Below are positions 34,440 through 43,203 of a stretch of DNA of 64,000 bases, in pieces (position 1 is the first letter of the stretch; each line of letters begins with the position of its first letter). The notes beneath the pieces were generated by a model, which ran no database searches, was not told the DNA's origin, and saw only the letters and a program-made list of their open reading frames with translations. The DNA is from Vibrio porteresiae DSM 19223 (GTDB lineage: Bacteria; Pseudomonadota; Gammaproteobacteria; Enterobacterales; Vibrionaceae): assembly GCF_024347055.1 (NCBI RefSeq), contig NZ_AP024896.1, positions 1,550,001 through 1,614,000 on the forward strand, written 5' to 3'. Position numbers and translations under genes: made by a program.

Positions 34440-35363
34440 CTACATTCGATAAACGGACGTTGCCTTTTCTGCGTCAGCGACCAATGCATCAATCACAACT
34501 CGTTGTCTCGGTTTTAGGTAACGGGAGCGGGGCCATACTGCGTGAATTGGCATTTCTGCGCCTGCGAATTCATCCAATACCGTCACCAAAGCTCCAGTGG
34601 CCAAATGCTCATTGATTAGCCAAGTCGGTAATTGAGATAAACCCATACCATCTAGGACCGCAGATAATATGGCATCACCATCTGTAAAGCTGTATCGTCC
34701 GCGAATCACTTGAGAAAAGCCCTCTCCATTGCCTCGTTTAAATAGCCAAGCTGGTTGATTACTGCGCTGACTGCCCAAGATACAGTCGTGCTTGGTCAAC
34801 TCTGCAACCGATTTAGGAACGCCTTTTCGGCTTAGGTACTCGGGACTGGCACAGACTACTAAACGCTGGCGACCTAAACATCTTGCGACCAAATCGGCAT
34901 CATCTTCTAAAGCGCCTATACGCACCACTAAATCGACCCCTTCATCGACGAGATTGATACGTCGTTCACTAAACGCCACCGCAAGATCGAGTTGGGGATA
35001 CGCTTTGGTCAACTCCAGCAACACCGGCATTACATGACGACGCCCGAATGCGGCAGGCAGATGTACATTCAGTCGCCCAGAGACTTTAATACTCCCCGCG
35101 ACGACCCCTTGCTCTAGACTTTCGATTTCATCCAAAATCGCAATCCAACCATCAAAATAACGCTGACCTTCGGGAGTGGGTGTCAAACTGCGCGTGGTGC
35201 GATGCAATAATTTAGTTCCTAATTTCTGCTCCAAGCGAGTCACGCTTTTACCGACGGCAGAGCCTGTCAACCCAAGCTTCTCTCCCGCTGACGTAAACGA
35301 GCCAGTTCTTAAGGTTTCAACGTATTCAATCACGCCAGAGAATTGGGTTTCATTTAATTTCAT
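34440..35363 (-). CDS. LysR-family transcriptional regulator
   Basis: 307 residues. Winged helix: YVETLRTGSFTSAGEKLGLT, GSAVGKSVTRLEQKLGTKLL, HRTTRSLTPTPEGQRY; LysR substrate domain after about residue 92 (GRLNVHLPAAFGRRHVMP). Divergent from the SnoaL-like and luciferase-like genes; the 173-bp gap 35364-35536 is the likely shared control region. Effector unknown. Confidence 0.88.
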   Translation of the reverse strand: MKLNETQFSGVIEYVETLRTGSFTSAGEKLGLTGSAVGKSVTRLEQKLGTKLLHRTTRSLTPTPEGQRYFDGWIAILDEIESLEQGVVAGSIKVSGRLNVHLPAAFGRRHVMPVLLELTKAYPQLDLAVAFSERRINLVDEGVDLVVRIGALEDDADLVARCLGRQRLVVCASPEYLSRKGVPKSVAELTKHDCILGSQRSNQPAWLFKRGNGEGFSQVIRGRYSFTDGDAILSAVLDGMGLSQLPTWLINEHLATGALVTVLDEFAGAEMPIHAVWPRSRYLKPRQRVVIDALVADAEKATSVYRM

Positions 35364-35536
35364 TATAGAACCACAGGACTAAATAAATGGAAATAGAACT
35401 CCATTATCATTTTTAAACAAAATAATACAATAGCCCTGTTCAAGATTTATCGGTTTACCAATGTCTATCACACCAATGATGTTAGATGGCCATTTCATAC
35501 GATAAATCGTTCACTTTTATCAATGAGGTATAGGTC

Positions 35537-35983
35537 ATGACTAACAACACACAACGAATTAATGCGTTACTCGATCGCGAAGAGATCCGCCAACTGCGTT
35601 TGCGTTACAGCCAGCTATTAGATGGCGGCCAAGCAGAGAAAATGGACGAAGTCTTTACTGAAGATGCAGAGGTGAAAGTGACAGTCGGGTCAATGAAAGG
35701 CATCGAACAAATCAAGCAGAGCCTAAAAGACGCCTACCATGCGTTCGATACCAAAAACCGTCAACATTTTCCATTTGTTCATGCGGTTACCAATCACACC
35801 ATTACCTTAGTAGATGACAATCATGCTCATGGTAGCTGCTACCTACTTGATTTCGTGACCGACCGCGAACAAGGGCAACATCCCTTCCTTCTGCTAGGTC
35901 ACTATGTTGATCAGTATGTTCGTGTCAACGGCGAATGGCGCATTGCTCATAGCGAACTGGATGTCGTTTGGCCTGAACAGTAA
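35537..35983 (+). CDS. SnoaL-like/NTF2-fold protein
   Basis: 148 residues of the NTF2-like superfamily (SnoaL-like domain). NALLDREEIRQLRLRYSQLLDGG is the typical N-terminal helix, followed by DEVFTEDAEVKVTVGSMKGIEQIK and the beta-sheet with VNGEWRIAHSELDVVW at the end. Members are often small hydrolases, isomerases or dehydratases acting on aromatic or polyketide-like molecules. GAGG before the start. It precedes the flavin monooxygenase-like gene by 38 bases, suggesting one operon under the divergent LysR regulator. Confidence 0.82.
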   Translation: MTNNTQRINALLDREEIRQLRLRYSQLLDGGQAEKMDEVFTEDAEVKVTVGSMKGIEQIKQSLKDAYHAFDTKNRQHFPFVHAVTNHTITLVDDNHAHGSCYLLDFVTDREQGQHPFLLLGHYVDQYVRVNGEWRIAHSELDVVWPEQ

Positions 35984-36021
35984 TTCCGCCACTCCAAATT
36001 TCAGCTAAAAGAGTCTCCTTC

Positions 36022-36978
36022 ATGAATAAGCATAATATGGCACTGCCAAACAGTTTTACGCGTGTATTCGCTCAAAACAGATTATCGATAGGACTGCTCA
36101 CTCCTGTCGAAGCGTATCCCAACTCGCCATTTCCGACGCTGGCACAGCACCAAAGCATCGCAAAATTAGCAGAAGATGCTGGGTTTGCTAGCATCTGGCT
36201 GCGGGATGTCCCTTTTTACGATCCAAGCTTTGGTGATGCGGCACAATTGCTTGATCCTTTTGTTTATGCGGGATTTTTAAGTGCCGTAACCCAAGAGATC
36301 ACCTTAGGAACAGCAGGTATCGTGCTGCCATTGCGTGACCCGATTTCCGTTGCCAAGCAAGCGGCTTCTGTCGACATGCTGACCAATGGGCGTTTCGTTT
36401 TAGGGCTATCAACTGGCGATCGCCCGACCGAATACCCAGCCTTTGGCGTAGCGTTTGATGAACGTGCTGAACGTTATCGAGATTCCATCGAGATGATCCA
36501 ACGCTTACATACGGAACATTACCCACGCATGAAGAGTCAGTTTTACGGTGCATTAACCGGAAATCTTGATCTGCATCCGAAACCAGTCAATGGCAGAATC
36601 CCGATGATGGCAGTAGGTCGTTCACGTCAACCGATTGAGTGGTTAGCAAAGAATATGGATGCTTGGATTTGGTCTGTGGATGATGAACGCGCCATTCAAG
36701 AGATCAACGCCTCTCTCGCTATTGCAGCGGGTGATAAAGCGCCCCCAAAATATGGCTATGCGACCTTTTTTGATTTAGCCGCGAATCCTGATGCCCCTTA
36801 CCAACGTTTCTATAATGTGGTGCGAATCGGGCGTCATGCTCTTATTGAACGTCTACTTAAACATCAAGAACTTGGAGTAAGTCATATTGCTCTAAACCTC
36901 AAACCTTCACAGCGCAGCGCGCAAGACGTCATTGATGAAATGGGTGATCACGTTCTACCCGCGTTACAACGCGGGTAG
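36022..36978 (+). CDS. Luciferase-like (LLM class) flavin-dependent oxidoreductase
   Basis: 318 residues of the bacterial-luciferase-like monooxygenase fold. The N-terminal strand LSIGLLTPVEAYP, IAKLAEDAGFASIWLRDVPF, EITLGTAGIVLPLRDPISVA and GRFVLGLSTGDRPTEYPAFG match the TIGR03571-type subfamily. It would use reduced FMN to oxidise an organic substrate that cannot be named from sequence. Second gene of the SnoaL-like operon; a 12-bp hairpin follows. Confidence 0.86.
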   Translation: MNKHNMALPNSFTRVFAQNRLSIGLLTPVEAYPNSPFPTLAQHQSIAKLAEDAGFASIWLRDVPFYDPSFGDAAQLLDPFVYAGFLSAVTQEITLGTAGIVLPLRDPISVAKQAASVDMLTNGRFVLGLSTGDRPTEYPAFGVAFDERAERYRDSIEMIQRLHTEHYPRMKSQFYGALTGNLDLHPKPVNGRIPMMAVGRSRQPIEWLAKNMDAWIWSVDDERAIQEINASLAIAAGDKAPPKYGYATFFDLAANPDAPYQRFYNVVRIGRHALIERLLKHQELGVSHIALNLKPSQRSAQDVIDEMGDHVLPALQRG

Positions 36979-37000
36979 CAGCAGACGTGACTCAGTAAAT

Positions 37001-37033
37001 GATAGTGGTGAATGGATTCCGTTCACCACTATC
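37001..37033. terminator. Long hairpin between two convergent genes
   Basis: GATAGTGGTGAA-TGGATTCCG-TTCACCACTATC, a perfect 12-bp stem between the luciferase-like gene and the dehydrogenase gene. The tails (TCATAG one way, ATTTAC the other) lack a proper T-run. Confidence 0.6.
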
Positions 37034-37045
37034 TCATAGACGAGT

Positions 37046-38020
37046 TTAAGCCTCGTTCACCTGATCTCGCCCAACCTGCAAGACTTTCATCACTTCAAGA
37101 GAGTGTTCAAGATAACGATAACATTGCGCTAAATCGTTCTCTTTAAACATCTGATTAAAGTCTTGGAACTCATACACCATATGATTATCAGCATGGTTTA
37201 AGTTGAACGTCTGTACCTCTTGGCCTTTTAAGCCAAGCTCAAATGATGCCGCCACATTCGGAATACCTTGGATCGCTAGGTATCCTTTATCGCCCTGCAC
37301 CACGAAACGCCCTTCACTGTCAGAATCTTTCGCGCCAGCGCACATCGAGATAGCTTTCTCGTGTTGCATCACAACCACACCCGACATATCAATACCATTA
37401 AAACCACGGTTGAAGGTGTACTGAATCGAGGTTGGCGCCCCCAACATAAAACAAGCTAAGTGAATGTTATAGATATTAATATCGTACAACGCACCGCCCG
37501 ATGCTTTCGGGTCAAACGCTGGGTGGACTTCCCCTTGTAAATAGGCAGCATAACGACTAGATAGCTGTGAATAGTTACCTTGCACCAATTTAATATCGCC
37601 AATCAAGGGCAACTTTTCTCTAAATAACTTTACGTTAGGTGAATGAATATTGGTGATCGCTTCAAACAAAAATAGGCCTTTTTGTTTTGCCGTATCCATC
37701 AAGCTAGTCAGCTCTTCCGCCGTTGTGGTAAATGGCTTTTCGCACACCACATGCTTATTGGCATTCAATGCCTGCAAGGCATAATCAAAGTGCATGTTAT
37801 TGGGAATGCCGATATAGATAAAATCAATCTGGCTATCCGTCAGCATGCTTGCGTAATCAGTATACAGTTTGTTAATCGCATATTGATCACACAGCTGTTG
37901 CCCTTTGGTTTTGCTCGCTTCGCGAACGCACAACGCTTCACACACTACGTCATCGATTTGTGCCAAAGCATCCAAACACATGTTGACGATGTTACCTGCA
38001 CCTACCACACCTATACGCAT
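37046..38020 (-). CDS. Gfo/Idh/MocA-family oxidoreductase
   Basis: 324 residues. N-terminal Rossmann domain MRIGVVGAGNIVNMCLDAL, IDFIYIGIPNNMHFDYALQA and HVVCEKPFTTT (the conserved EKP); C-terminal alpha/beta substrate domain with GGALYDINIYNIHLACFMLG. It oxidises or reduces a sugar or polyol with NAD(P). It is divergent from the DeoR-type regulator, which typically senses sugar phosphates, so a role in catabolism of a sugar or polyol is inferred. AGG at -7 to -9 precedes the ATG. Confidence 0.88.
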   Translation of the reverse strand: MRIGVVGAGNIVNMCLDALAQIDDVVCEALCVREASKTKGQQLCDQYAINKLYTDYASMLTDSQIDFIYIGIPNNMHFDYALQALNANKHVVCEKPFTTTAEELTSLMDTAKQKGLFLFEAITNIHSPNVKLFREKLPLIGDIKLVQGNYSQLSSRYAAYLQGEVHPAFDPKASGGALYDINIYNIHLACFMLGAPTSIQYTFNRGFNGIDMSGVVVMQHEKAISMCAGAKDSDSEGRFVVQGDKGYLAIQGIPNVAASFELGLKGQEVQTFNLNHADNHMVYEFQDFNQMFKENDLAQCYRYLEHSLEVMKVLQVGRDQVNEA

Positions 38021-38033
38021 AAAAACTTACCTT

Positions 38034-38184
38034 CACTTACATTCACGGATACGTTAAGTGCCAATATCCAACATATTAAGGCATAAGTCAATGTAAGTTA
38101 TCAACACCACTTACAAACCAGTATAAAGATAAAAATAGTGCACAATCACTTACAAAACCTTATGATAATCGGCAAAAGTAAGTG
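38034..38184. promoter_or_regulatory. Repeated CACTTACA boxes between the dehydrogenase and DeoR genes
   Basis: CACTTACA occurs in the same orientation at 38034-38041, 38108-38115 and 38147-38154. The reverse complement GTAAGTG lies at 38178-38184, immediately before the DeoR ATG, and a partial TGTAAGT at 38092-38098. Repeated boxes of this kind are usual for DeoR-family repressors and would cover both divergent promoters. Confidence 0.6.
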
Positions 38185-38952
38185 ATGAGTAAGAATAAGA
38201 TGACCCAAGATGAGCGTTTAATTGAACTAGCAACCTACATTCGTAATCATGGCAAAGTGACTTTAGAGTTTATCTGTGAACACTTTAATATCTCTTATGA
38301 TTCAGCACGCCGCGACCTAGTGAAATTAGGCGCTCAGCCAGGGATCTTGCGTATTCGCGGTGGGGCGATTCTTAACGAAAGCAAAAGCTATCTCTCCTTT
38401 TCTCAACGCAATGAACCCGACCCTGTCAAACAACAACTGGCAGAATATGGCGCGTCCCTTATTGAAAAAAATGACATTGTTTTCTTAGATGCGGGCACCA
38501 CCAACAGCTTACTGGCGGGTTATCTCGATGTGGAATCGAGTGTGATTACCAACTCTCTTGAGTGTGTGAATGAACTGATCAACAAAACGCAAATTCGTAA
38601 ATGCGTACTTGGCGGCGGGTTTGATGATTATTCCCATACTATTTTGGGCGAAATGACCATTGAGCATATTCGAAAATATCGCGCCAACCGCGCGTTTATT
38701 GGCGTCAGCGCGCTCTCGGACGCAGGGATAACCACCAATAGCGAGATGGATGCACGGCTTAAACTCGCCATGGCAGAGCAATCGACTCAAGTGATCTGTA
38801 TTAGCACATCAGCTAAGTTCAATACCCAGCTAATGTATCAATCTTGTGGTTGGGAGCATATTGATTGCCTAATCGTCGACAAAAAACCGCCCCAAAATCT
38901 GCTTGAACAAATTGAACAACATGACGTGGAATTGATTGTGCTTAATCACTAA
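38185..38952 (+). CDS. DeoR/GlpR-family transcriptional repressor
   Basis: 255 residues from ATG 38185 (a GTG directly before it is also in frame). The DeoR helix-turn-helix is RLIELATYIRNHGKVTLEF, ISYDSARRDLVKLG, with the usual R-G-G turn LRIRGGA. The DeoRC sensor domain carries IVFLDAGTTNSLLAGYL and FIGVSALSDAGITTNSEMDA, the phosphosugar-binding surface. Divergent from the Gfo/Idh/MocA gene, which it presumably represses through the CACTTACA boxes. Confidence 0.89.
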   Translation: MSKNKMTQDERLIELATYIRNHGKVTLEFICEHFNISYDSARRDLVKLGAQPGILRIRGGAILNESKSYLSFSQRNEPDPVKQQLAEYGASLIEKNDIVFLDAGTTNSLLAGYLDVESSVITNSLECVNELINKTQIRKCVLGGGFDDYSHTILGEMTIEHIRKYRANRAFIGVSALSDAGITTNSEMDARLKLAMAEQSTQVICISTSAKFNTQLMYQSCGWEHIDCLIVDKKPPQNLLEQIEQHDVELIVLNH

Positions 38953-39005
38953 CGTGCAGTTGTCCAAAGCAGGCCACCGTTGAATATCACAGTCGGCTAT
39001 GATTC

Positions 39006-39039
39006 CAACAAAGAAGATGCTTACACACCTTCTTTGTTG
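39006..39039. terminator. Hairpin between the DeoR and SDR genes
   Basis: CAACAAAGAAG-(12)-CTTCTTTGTTG, a perfect 11-bp stem located between two convergent genes. Confidence 0.6.
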
Positions 39040-39051
39040 AACTAGTCATTG

Positions 39052-39804
39052 CTAGGCAATGAAACCATCCACACCTTTAAATGAAGAGTAACCATCATCA
39101 ACCATTACCGTCGAACCGTTGATAGCACTGGCCTCTGGAAGTGACAACAGATAAATCGCATTTGCAATTTCAGTGGGTTCTATGATGCGACCTTTCATGT
39201 GCAGTTTGCTGCCAATTTCTTCAATCGGTTTATCAATCATGCCTGTTTTGACCCAGCCAGGAGCAACGGAAAGCACTCTAACCCCGTAAGGAGATAATTC
39301 ACGAGCCATCGCTTGAGTCGCCATGCGCACGCCACCTTTACTCGCGTGATAACCAATACTCTCTGTATTGGCAATAGCACCGCAAATTGAGCCCACGTTG
39401 ATAATAACGCCGGATTTGTTTGCTGCCATAACTTTACCCGCAAACTGACACAATTGGATGGTTCCCATGAGATTGACTTGGATCGTGCGGAAGATATCTT
39501 CTAAGTCAGCTTCTATGAGATCAACTCGTTGCCCCACGATCCCAGCAACGTTAGCCAGAACATCAATGGTACCAAACTTGTTAACCGCGAGATCAATAGC
39601 CGCCTGACATTGCTCTGTATTACCTACGTTGCATTCAATGAACTCAACTTCACCAAAGGTTTTCAATTCTGCCATCGCTTGCTCGATAATTTCTGGTTTA
39701 TCGATACTTGCAATCACCACTTTATCGCCGTTAACAAGATATTTCTTCGCTGTTTCAAAGCCAATACCGCGTGTGCCACCGGTAACAACAACGACTTTAT
39801 TCAT
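39052..39804 (-). CDS. Short-chain dehydrogenase/reductase (SDR)
   Basis: 250 residues, classical SDR. Cofactor motif TGGTRGIG (8-15), NVAGIVG, the catalytic Ser in INVGSICG and the YHASKGG Tyr/Lys pair. An Asp/Ser stretch (IASIDKP) after the second strand suits NAD. The C-terminus INGSTVMVDDGYSSFKGVDG is typical of sugar/polyol or 3-oxoacyl-type members. It lies next to the DeoR-controlled dehydrogenase, so a shared polyol pathway is possible but not shown. AGGATTA lies before the ATG. Confidence 0.88.
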   Translation of the reverse strand: MNKVVVVTGGTRGIGFETAKKYLVNGDKVVIASIDKPEIIEQAMAELKTFGEVEFIECNVGNTEQCQAAIDLAVNKFGTIDVLANVAGIVGQRVDLIEADLEDIFRTIQVNLMGTIQLCQFAGKVMAANKSGVIINVGSICGAIANTESIGYHASKGGVRMATQAMARELSPYGVRVLSVAPGWVKTGMIDKPIEEIGSKLHMKGRIIEPTEIANAIYLLSLPEASAINGSTVMVDDGYSSFKGVDGFIA

Positions 39805-39936
39805 AACTTAATCCTCAAAGTCAGCATAATCTACCCGTGACTATGTGGATATTGACACAAGGAATAAAGACCACTTAATTCCGAAGTGATAGGCTTTATT
39901 TTCCATAATCGAACATAAGCGGCTTACGAGACCCAC

Positions 39937-41910
39937 CTATAATTTAAATTTTCCAACCAACTCGTGCATGTTTATGGCCAGATTTCGAAACTCTTCTGCA
40001 GTGCGCAATTGGCCTTTCGCTTCTTCGGTCAGTTGATTAGCAATATCATTGATTTGTTGGGTATTTTTAGTGATATCTTCACAAACGAACGACTGCTCTT
40101 CTGTCGCGGTTGCAATCTGAATTGAGGTTCCCTTAATCTCATCAATTGAGCCAGCTAACTTGATCAAACTGTCGCTAGCTAGATTCGCCTGTTCCACCGC
40201 ATCTCCAGTCATGTTTCGACTGTTTTCCATCACGGATGTCGCTTGTTGCGTTGTTTGTTGTAACTCGTGGATCATCTGCTGAATTTCTTCCGTAGACGCA
40301 GTGGTTTTCTGGGACAAATTACGGACTTCATCGGCTACCACCGCAAATCCACGCCCATGTTCACCAGCACGAGCCGCCTCAATTGCCGCGTTCAGAGCGA
40401 GCAAGTTAGTTTGTTCAGCAATGCCTTGGATAGTGGTCAGAATGGTGGTGATCTGCTGAGTGTTGGTATTCAATTTACCAATGATATTGCTGGTCGTTTC
40501 TACTTCTTTCGACAACGTTTCGATAGACTTACGGGTTGATTCTACGACCGTTTTACCCTCAGTACATGATGTCGAGCCCTGCTCAGCCACAACCGCTGCT
40601 TGTTCAGAATTAGAGGCTATTTCAGCGGTGGCTTTCGACATTTCACTGATTGCTTCGGTCACCAACGTGACTTTTTCCAATTGTCTTCCCGAATCCGCCT
40701 GCCATTGATGCGCCTTACCAGCAGCGTTATCCGCCATACCTTTTAGCTGAGTACTTAAGCTCACGACTTCTCGAATTAGGCTATTTAGCTTAGAAACAAA
40801 ACTGTTAAATGCTAACGACAAATCGGCCACTTCATCATTACTTGAGACATCTAACTTCACGGTTAAATCACCATGCCCTTGAGAAATCTGACGCAGCACA
40901 TTGGCAACACTACTGATTTGTGACGTGATCACCTTCGCTACATAAGAGGCCATCAAAATGAAGAGAATGACCAATGGAATAGCAATCGCAAACGTCACAT
41001 AACTCTGTTTCACCGCAGCAGAATAAACCTCCGCCTTTGGCACTAACGCAACGAATCGCCAGCCGAGATATTTGGACGTAACCACTTGCCCCAAATAGTC
41101 TGTGCCATTGCGTTCAATGGTGAACAAGCCTTTAGGATGTGAAGCTAATAATTTGTAGAACGGAGCATCAATCGAGGTAACCGATTTAAAGGTGTTTTCT
41201 GGTTGAAGAGGGTCAACAAGGATATTGTCATTGTCTTCTATCAAGACAATAAAACCCTTTTCTCCGATGGTGATATTCTTAACGATTTCAGTTAGCTCAT
41301 TGACCGATACGTCCAAACTTACCACGCCCATAAGCTGATTCTGGGCATTCTTAATGGCTTTGGCGATAGCAATATAGGTTGCGTCGTCCCCTTTCCAGTA
41401 ATAAGCGTTGGTCATCACGGTTTTGCCATCCGCCTGCTTGGCTTTGATATACCAAGGCCTCACTCGAGGATCAAACGGTGATTTGAATACACTTCCCGGC
41501 CATTCAATGTAGGTTCCATCCTCACGCCCGGTATAAACATAGGCTAAGTTCTTATGCGCTTTCGCAAAACGGCCAAAGCTGACCCAAAGCTCCCCAGCCG
41601 AACCGGAGACATTTGCCCATCCTGAAAAGCCATCGACTTGAGCTTGAGTCACAAAACTGGGTGCCCCAGTAGGGTTTTGCATCGTAGGCATTGAAGAGAG
41701 GTAATCAATACTTTTCTTGGCATCATCAAAAAAGATATTAAACGCCTTATCCACTTGCACGATCTCTTTCGCACTCGACTTTTGAAACTGCTCGATCGCT
41801 GTATTGCTCACTTCATTAATTGAGTAGGCTGCCAAAATCGCCACAGGTGCCAAGACAGCAACCGTAAACGTTAGGATCAGTTTTGTCCGAATTTTCATAG
41901 CGCGTAACAT
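39937..41910 (-). CDS. dCache-type methyl-accepting chemotaxis protein, likely amino-acid sensing
   Basis: 657 residues. Helix 1 (about 10-30), a periplasmic dCache_1 domain (about 35-310), helix 2 (about 312-333), HAMP (SVANVLRQISQGHGDLTVKL), and a signalling domain with the intact tip EQTNLLALNAAIEAARAGEH. In the distal ligand pocket the residues Arg151, Trp153, Tyr154 (VRPWYIKA), Tyr170/171 (NAYYW) and Asp200 (GVVSLDVS) match the amino-acid-binding signature known from PctA-like receptors. So free amino acids are the likely attractants. No C-terminal pentapeptide tether. Confidence 0.9.
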   Translation of the reverse strand: MLRAMKIRTKLILTFTVAVLAPVAILAAYSINEVSNTAIEQFQKSSAKEIVQVDKAFNIFFDDAKKSIDYLSSMPTMQNPTGAPSFVTQAQVDGFSGWANVSGSAGELWVSFGRFAKAHKNLAYVYTGREDGTYIEWPGSVFKSPFDPRVRPWYIKAKQADGKTVMTNAYYWKGDDATYIAIAKAIKNAQNQLMGVVSLDVSVNELTEIVKNITIGEKGFIVLIEDNDNILVDPLQPENTFKSVTSIDAPFYKLLASHPKGLFTIERNGTDYLGQVVTSKYLGWRFVALVPKAEVYSAAVKQSYVTFAIAIPLVILFILMASYVAKVITSQISSVANVLRQISQGHGDLTVKLDVSSNDEVADLSLAFNSFVSKLNSLIREVVSLSTQLKGMADNAAGKAHQWQADSGRQLEKVTLVTEAISEMSKATAEIASNSEQAAVVAEQGSTSCTEGKTVVESTRKSIETLSKEVETTSNIIGKLNTNTQQITTILTTIQGIAEQTNLLALNAAIEAARAGEHGRGFAVVADEVRNLSQKTTASTEEIQQMIHELQQTTQQATSVMENSRNMTGDAVEQANLASDSLIKLAGSIDEIKGTSIQIATATEEQSFVCEDITKNTQQINDIANQLTEEAKGQLRTAEEFRNLAINMHELVGKFKL

Positions 41911-42012
41911 CCTTTCAAAAAAGCAAAGACCATCATCTACCTAGCATTAAAAATAGACGCTTTTATTGAGGTCGTCAGGAATTCGCCGGGGATTAATCTC
42001 CTAAAGCACGAA

Positions 42013-42042
42013 AAAATGAAAAAAGGCATCATGGGATGCCCT
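42013..42042 (-). terminator. Rho-independent terminator after the NLP gene
   Basis: Minus strand: GGCATC-CCAT-GATGCC followed by TTTTTTCATTTTTT. Confidence 0.85.
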
Positions 42043-42069
42043 TTATGAGTCAATTTGGGTTAGACAGGC

Positions 42070-42864
42070 TTAATTTGAAGAAGTAATACTATCAGCCGTG
42101 AACGTAGGATATTGACTTGGTTTGCCTTCATTAATATTGGTCAAAAAATTGCTGTCTTTAATCGGTACATTAGCACTGCCATAATCGTAAGTATTTAAAT
42201 CATTGCGCAGTTCACTATTGGTCGTATTATCCCCATACATAGTGTACCAACTGACAATATCTGGCGTGACAAAACTGCCATAATCATTTTCTGCAACTTC
42301 ACCACTTTTCGCAAAGCGCATAGCGTGAGTTAAAGCGCCATCTTTATGGTAGACAAACTTAATATGATTGCCGTCCGTGTCTAATTCAGAGATTGTTTTT
42401 GTGGTTAATGAACCGTGTGCGCTATAGCTTCCATGAGTTACTTCACCATTTTTGGTCCAAATGGCGACGTTCTCCCAATCGTGACGATGGCCGCTCTTAA
42501 TTCCATCTAAAATCTGATCTTTTAAAAAATAGAGTGCATAAAAATGGGCACAATATTGGTCGCTAGATTCAGTAATACAGGCGTAGCGGTGATAGGTATT
42601 GGAAAGGTCGAGAAAATTGGAACTACGACAACCGCCCGTAATCGACCCGGTGGGATTGAGACCGCCATTTTGCGCACCTGTGCGACTAATACCTGCACTA
42701 GGTAAACATCCGTCACTATCAAAATCAAATACCGGAGCAATAGAATCAGCATCGACATTGTTAGGCAAAGCTTGATCAAGTTTGGCAAAATCATCTGCAT
42801 AAGCAGGTAAAGTAAGCCCTGATAATGTCAAAGAGCAAAGAAGACAAATCGTATTTAATTTCAT
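42070..42864 (-). CDS. Secreted NPP1 / NLP-family protein (Nep1-like)
   Basis: 264 residues from ATG 42864 with AGGAG at the usual distance; a longer open frame to 42936 is not supported. Signal peptide 1-23 ending AYA. The mature protein has the NPP1 landmarks in order: DFDSDGCLPSAGISRTG, NGGLNPTGSI, the pair of cysteines around YHRYACITESSDQYCAHF, YALYFLKDQ, and the heptapeptide GHRHDWE at 125-131, whose His, Asp and Glu bind the metal in cytolytic plant-pathogen NLPs. NLPs bind plant glycosylinositol phosphorylceramides and damage membranes; the function in marine bacteria is unclear. Monocistronic with own terminator. Confidence 0.9.
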   Translation of the reverse strand: MKLNTICLLCSLTLSGLTLPAYADDFAKLDQALPNNVDADSIAPVFDFDSDGCLPSAGISRTGAQNGGLNPTGSITGGCRSSNFLDLSNTYHRYACITESSDQYCAHFYALYFLKDQILDGIKSGHRHDWENVAIWTKNGEVTHGSYSAHGSLTTKTISELDTDGNHIKFVYHKDGALTHAMRFAKSGEVAENDYGSFVTPDIVSWYTMYGDNTTNSELRNDLNTYDYGSANVPIKDSNFLTNINEGKPSQYPTFTADSITSSN

Positions 42865-43203
42865 GAGTTCTCCTACGTGAAACATCGTTAATGGGCCGAA
42901 GCATAAATTACCGAAATATCCATCATCTACATCCACTGTATTTGATGTCGATTTAGTTAACGGTATTCACATGACACTTTAATGAAAATAAATAATATCG
43001 CTTGAACCAATGACTCGATTATTTCATAAAATTAATATTAGACTGGATAATAATAAATAATATTTAACAGTGAGATTGAATAGCACTGGTTATATTTTCA
43101 ATGCGTTAAACAATATAAATTTACCGTCTACCAGCCGATTAAAACATTGTCTAGCGATTCGATCCCTAGGTATTCTCAGTCTAATACCTAGGGTAAACTT
43201 CAA
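42865..43203. other. AT-rich gap upstream of the NLP gene with a perfect 11-bp inverted repeat
   Basis: No gene. CCCTAGGTATT (43164-43174), eight bases, then AATACCTAGGG (43183-43193) form a perfect 11-bp inverted repeat directly after the TPR gene stop codon. It has no T-run and may be a factor-independent pause, a stability hairpin or a protein site. Confidence 0.55.
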
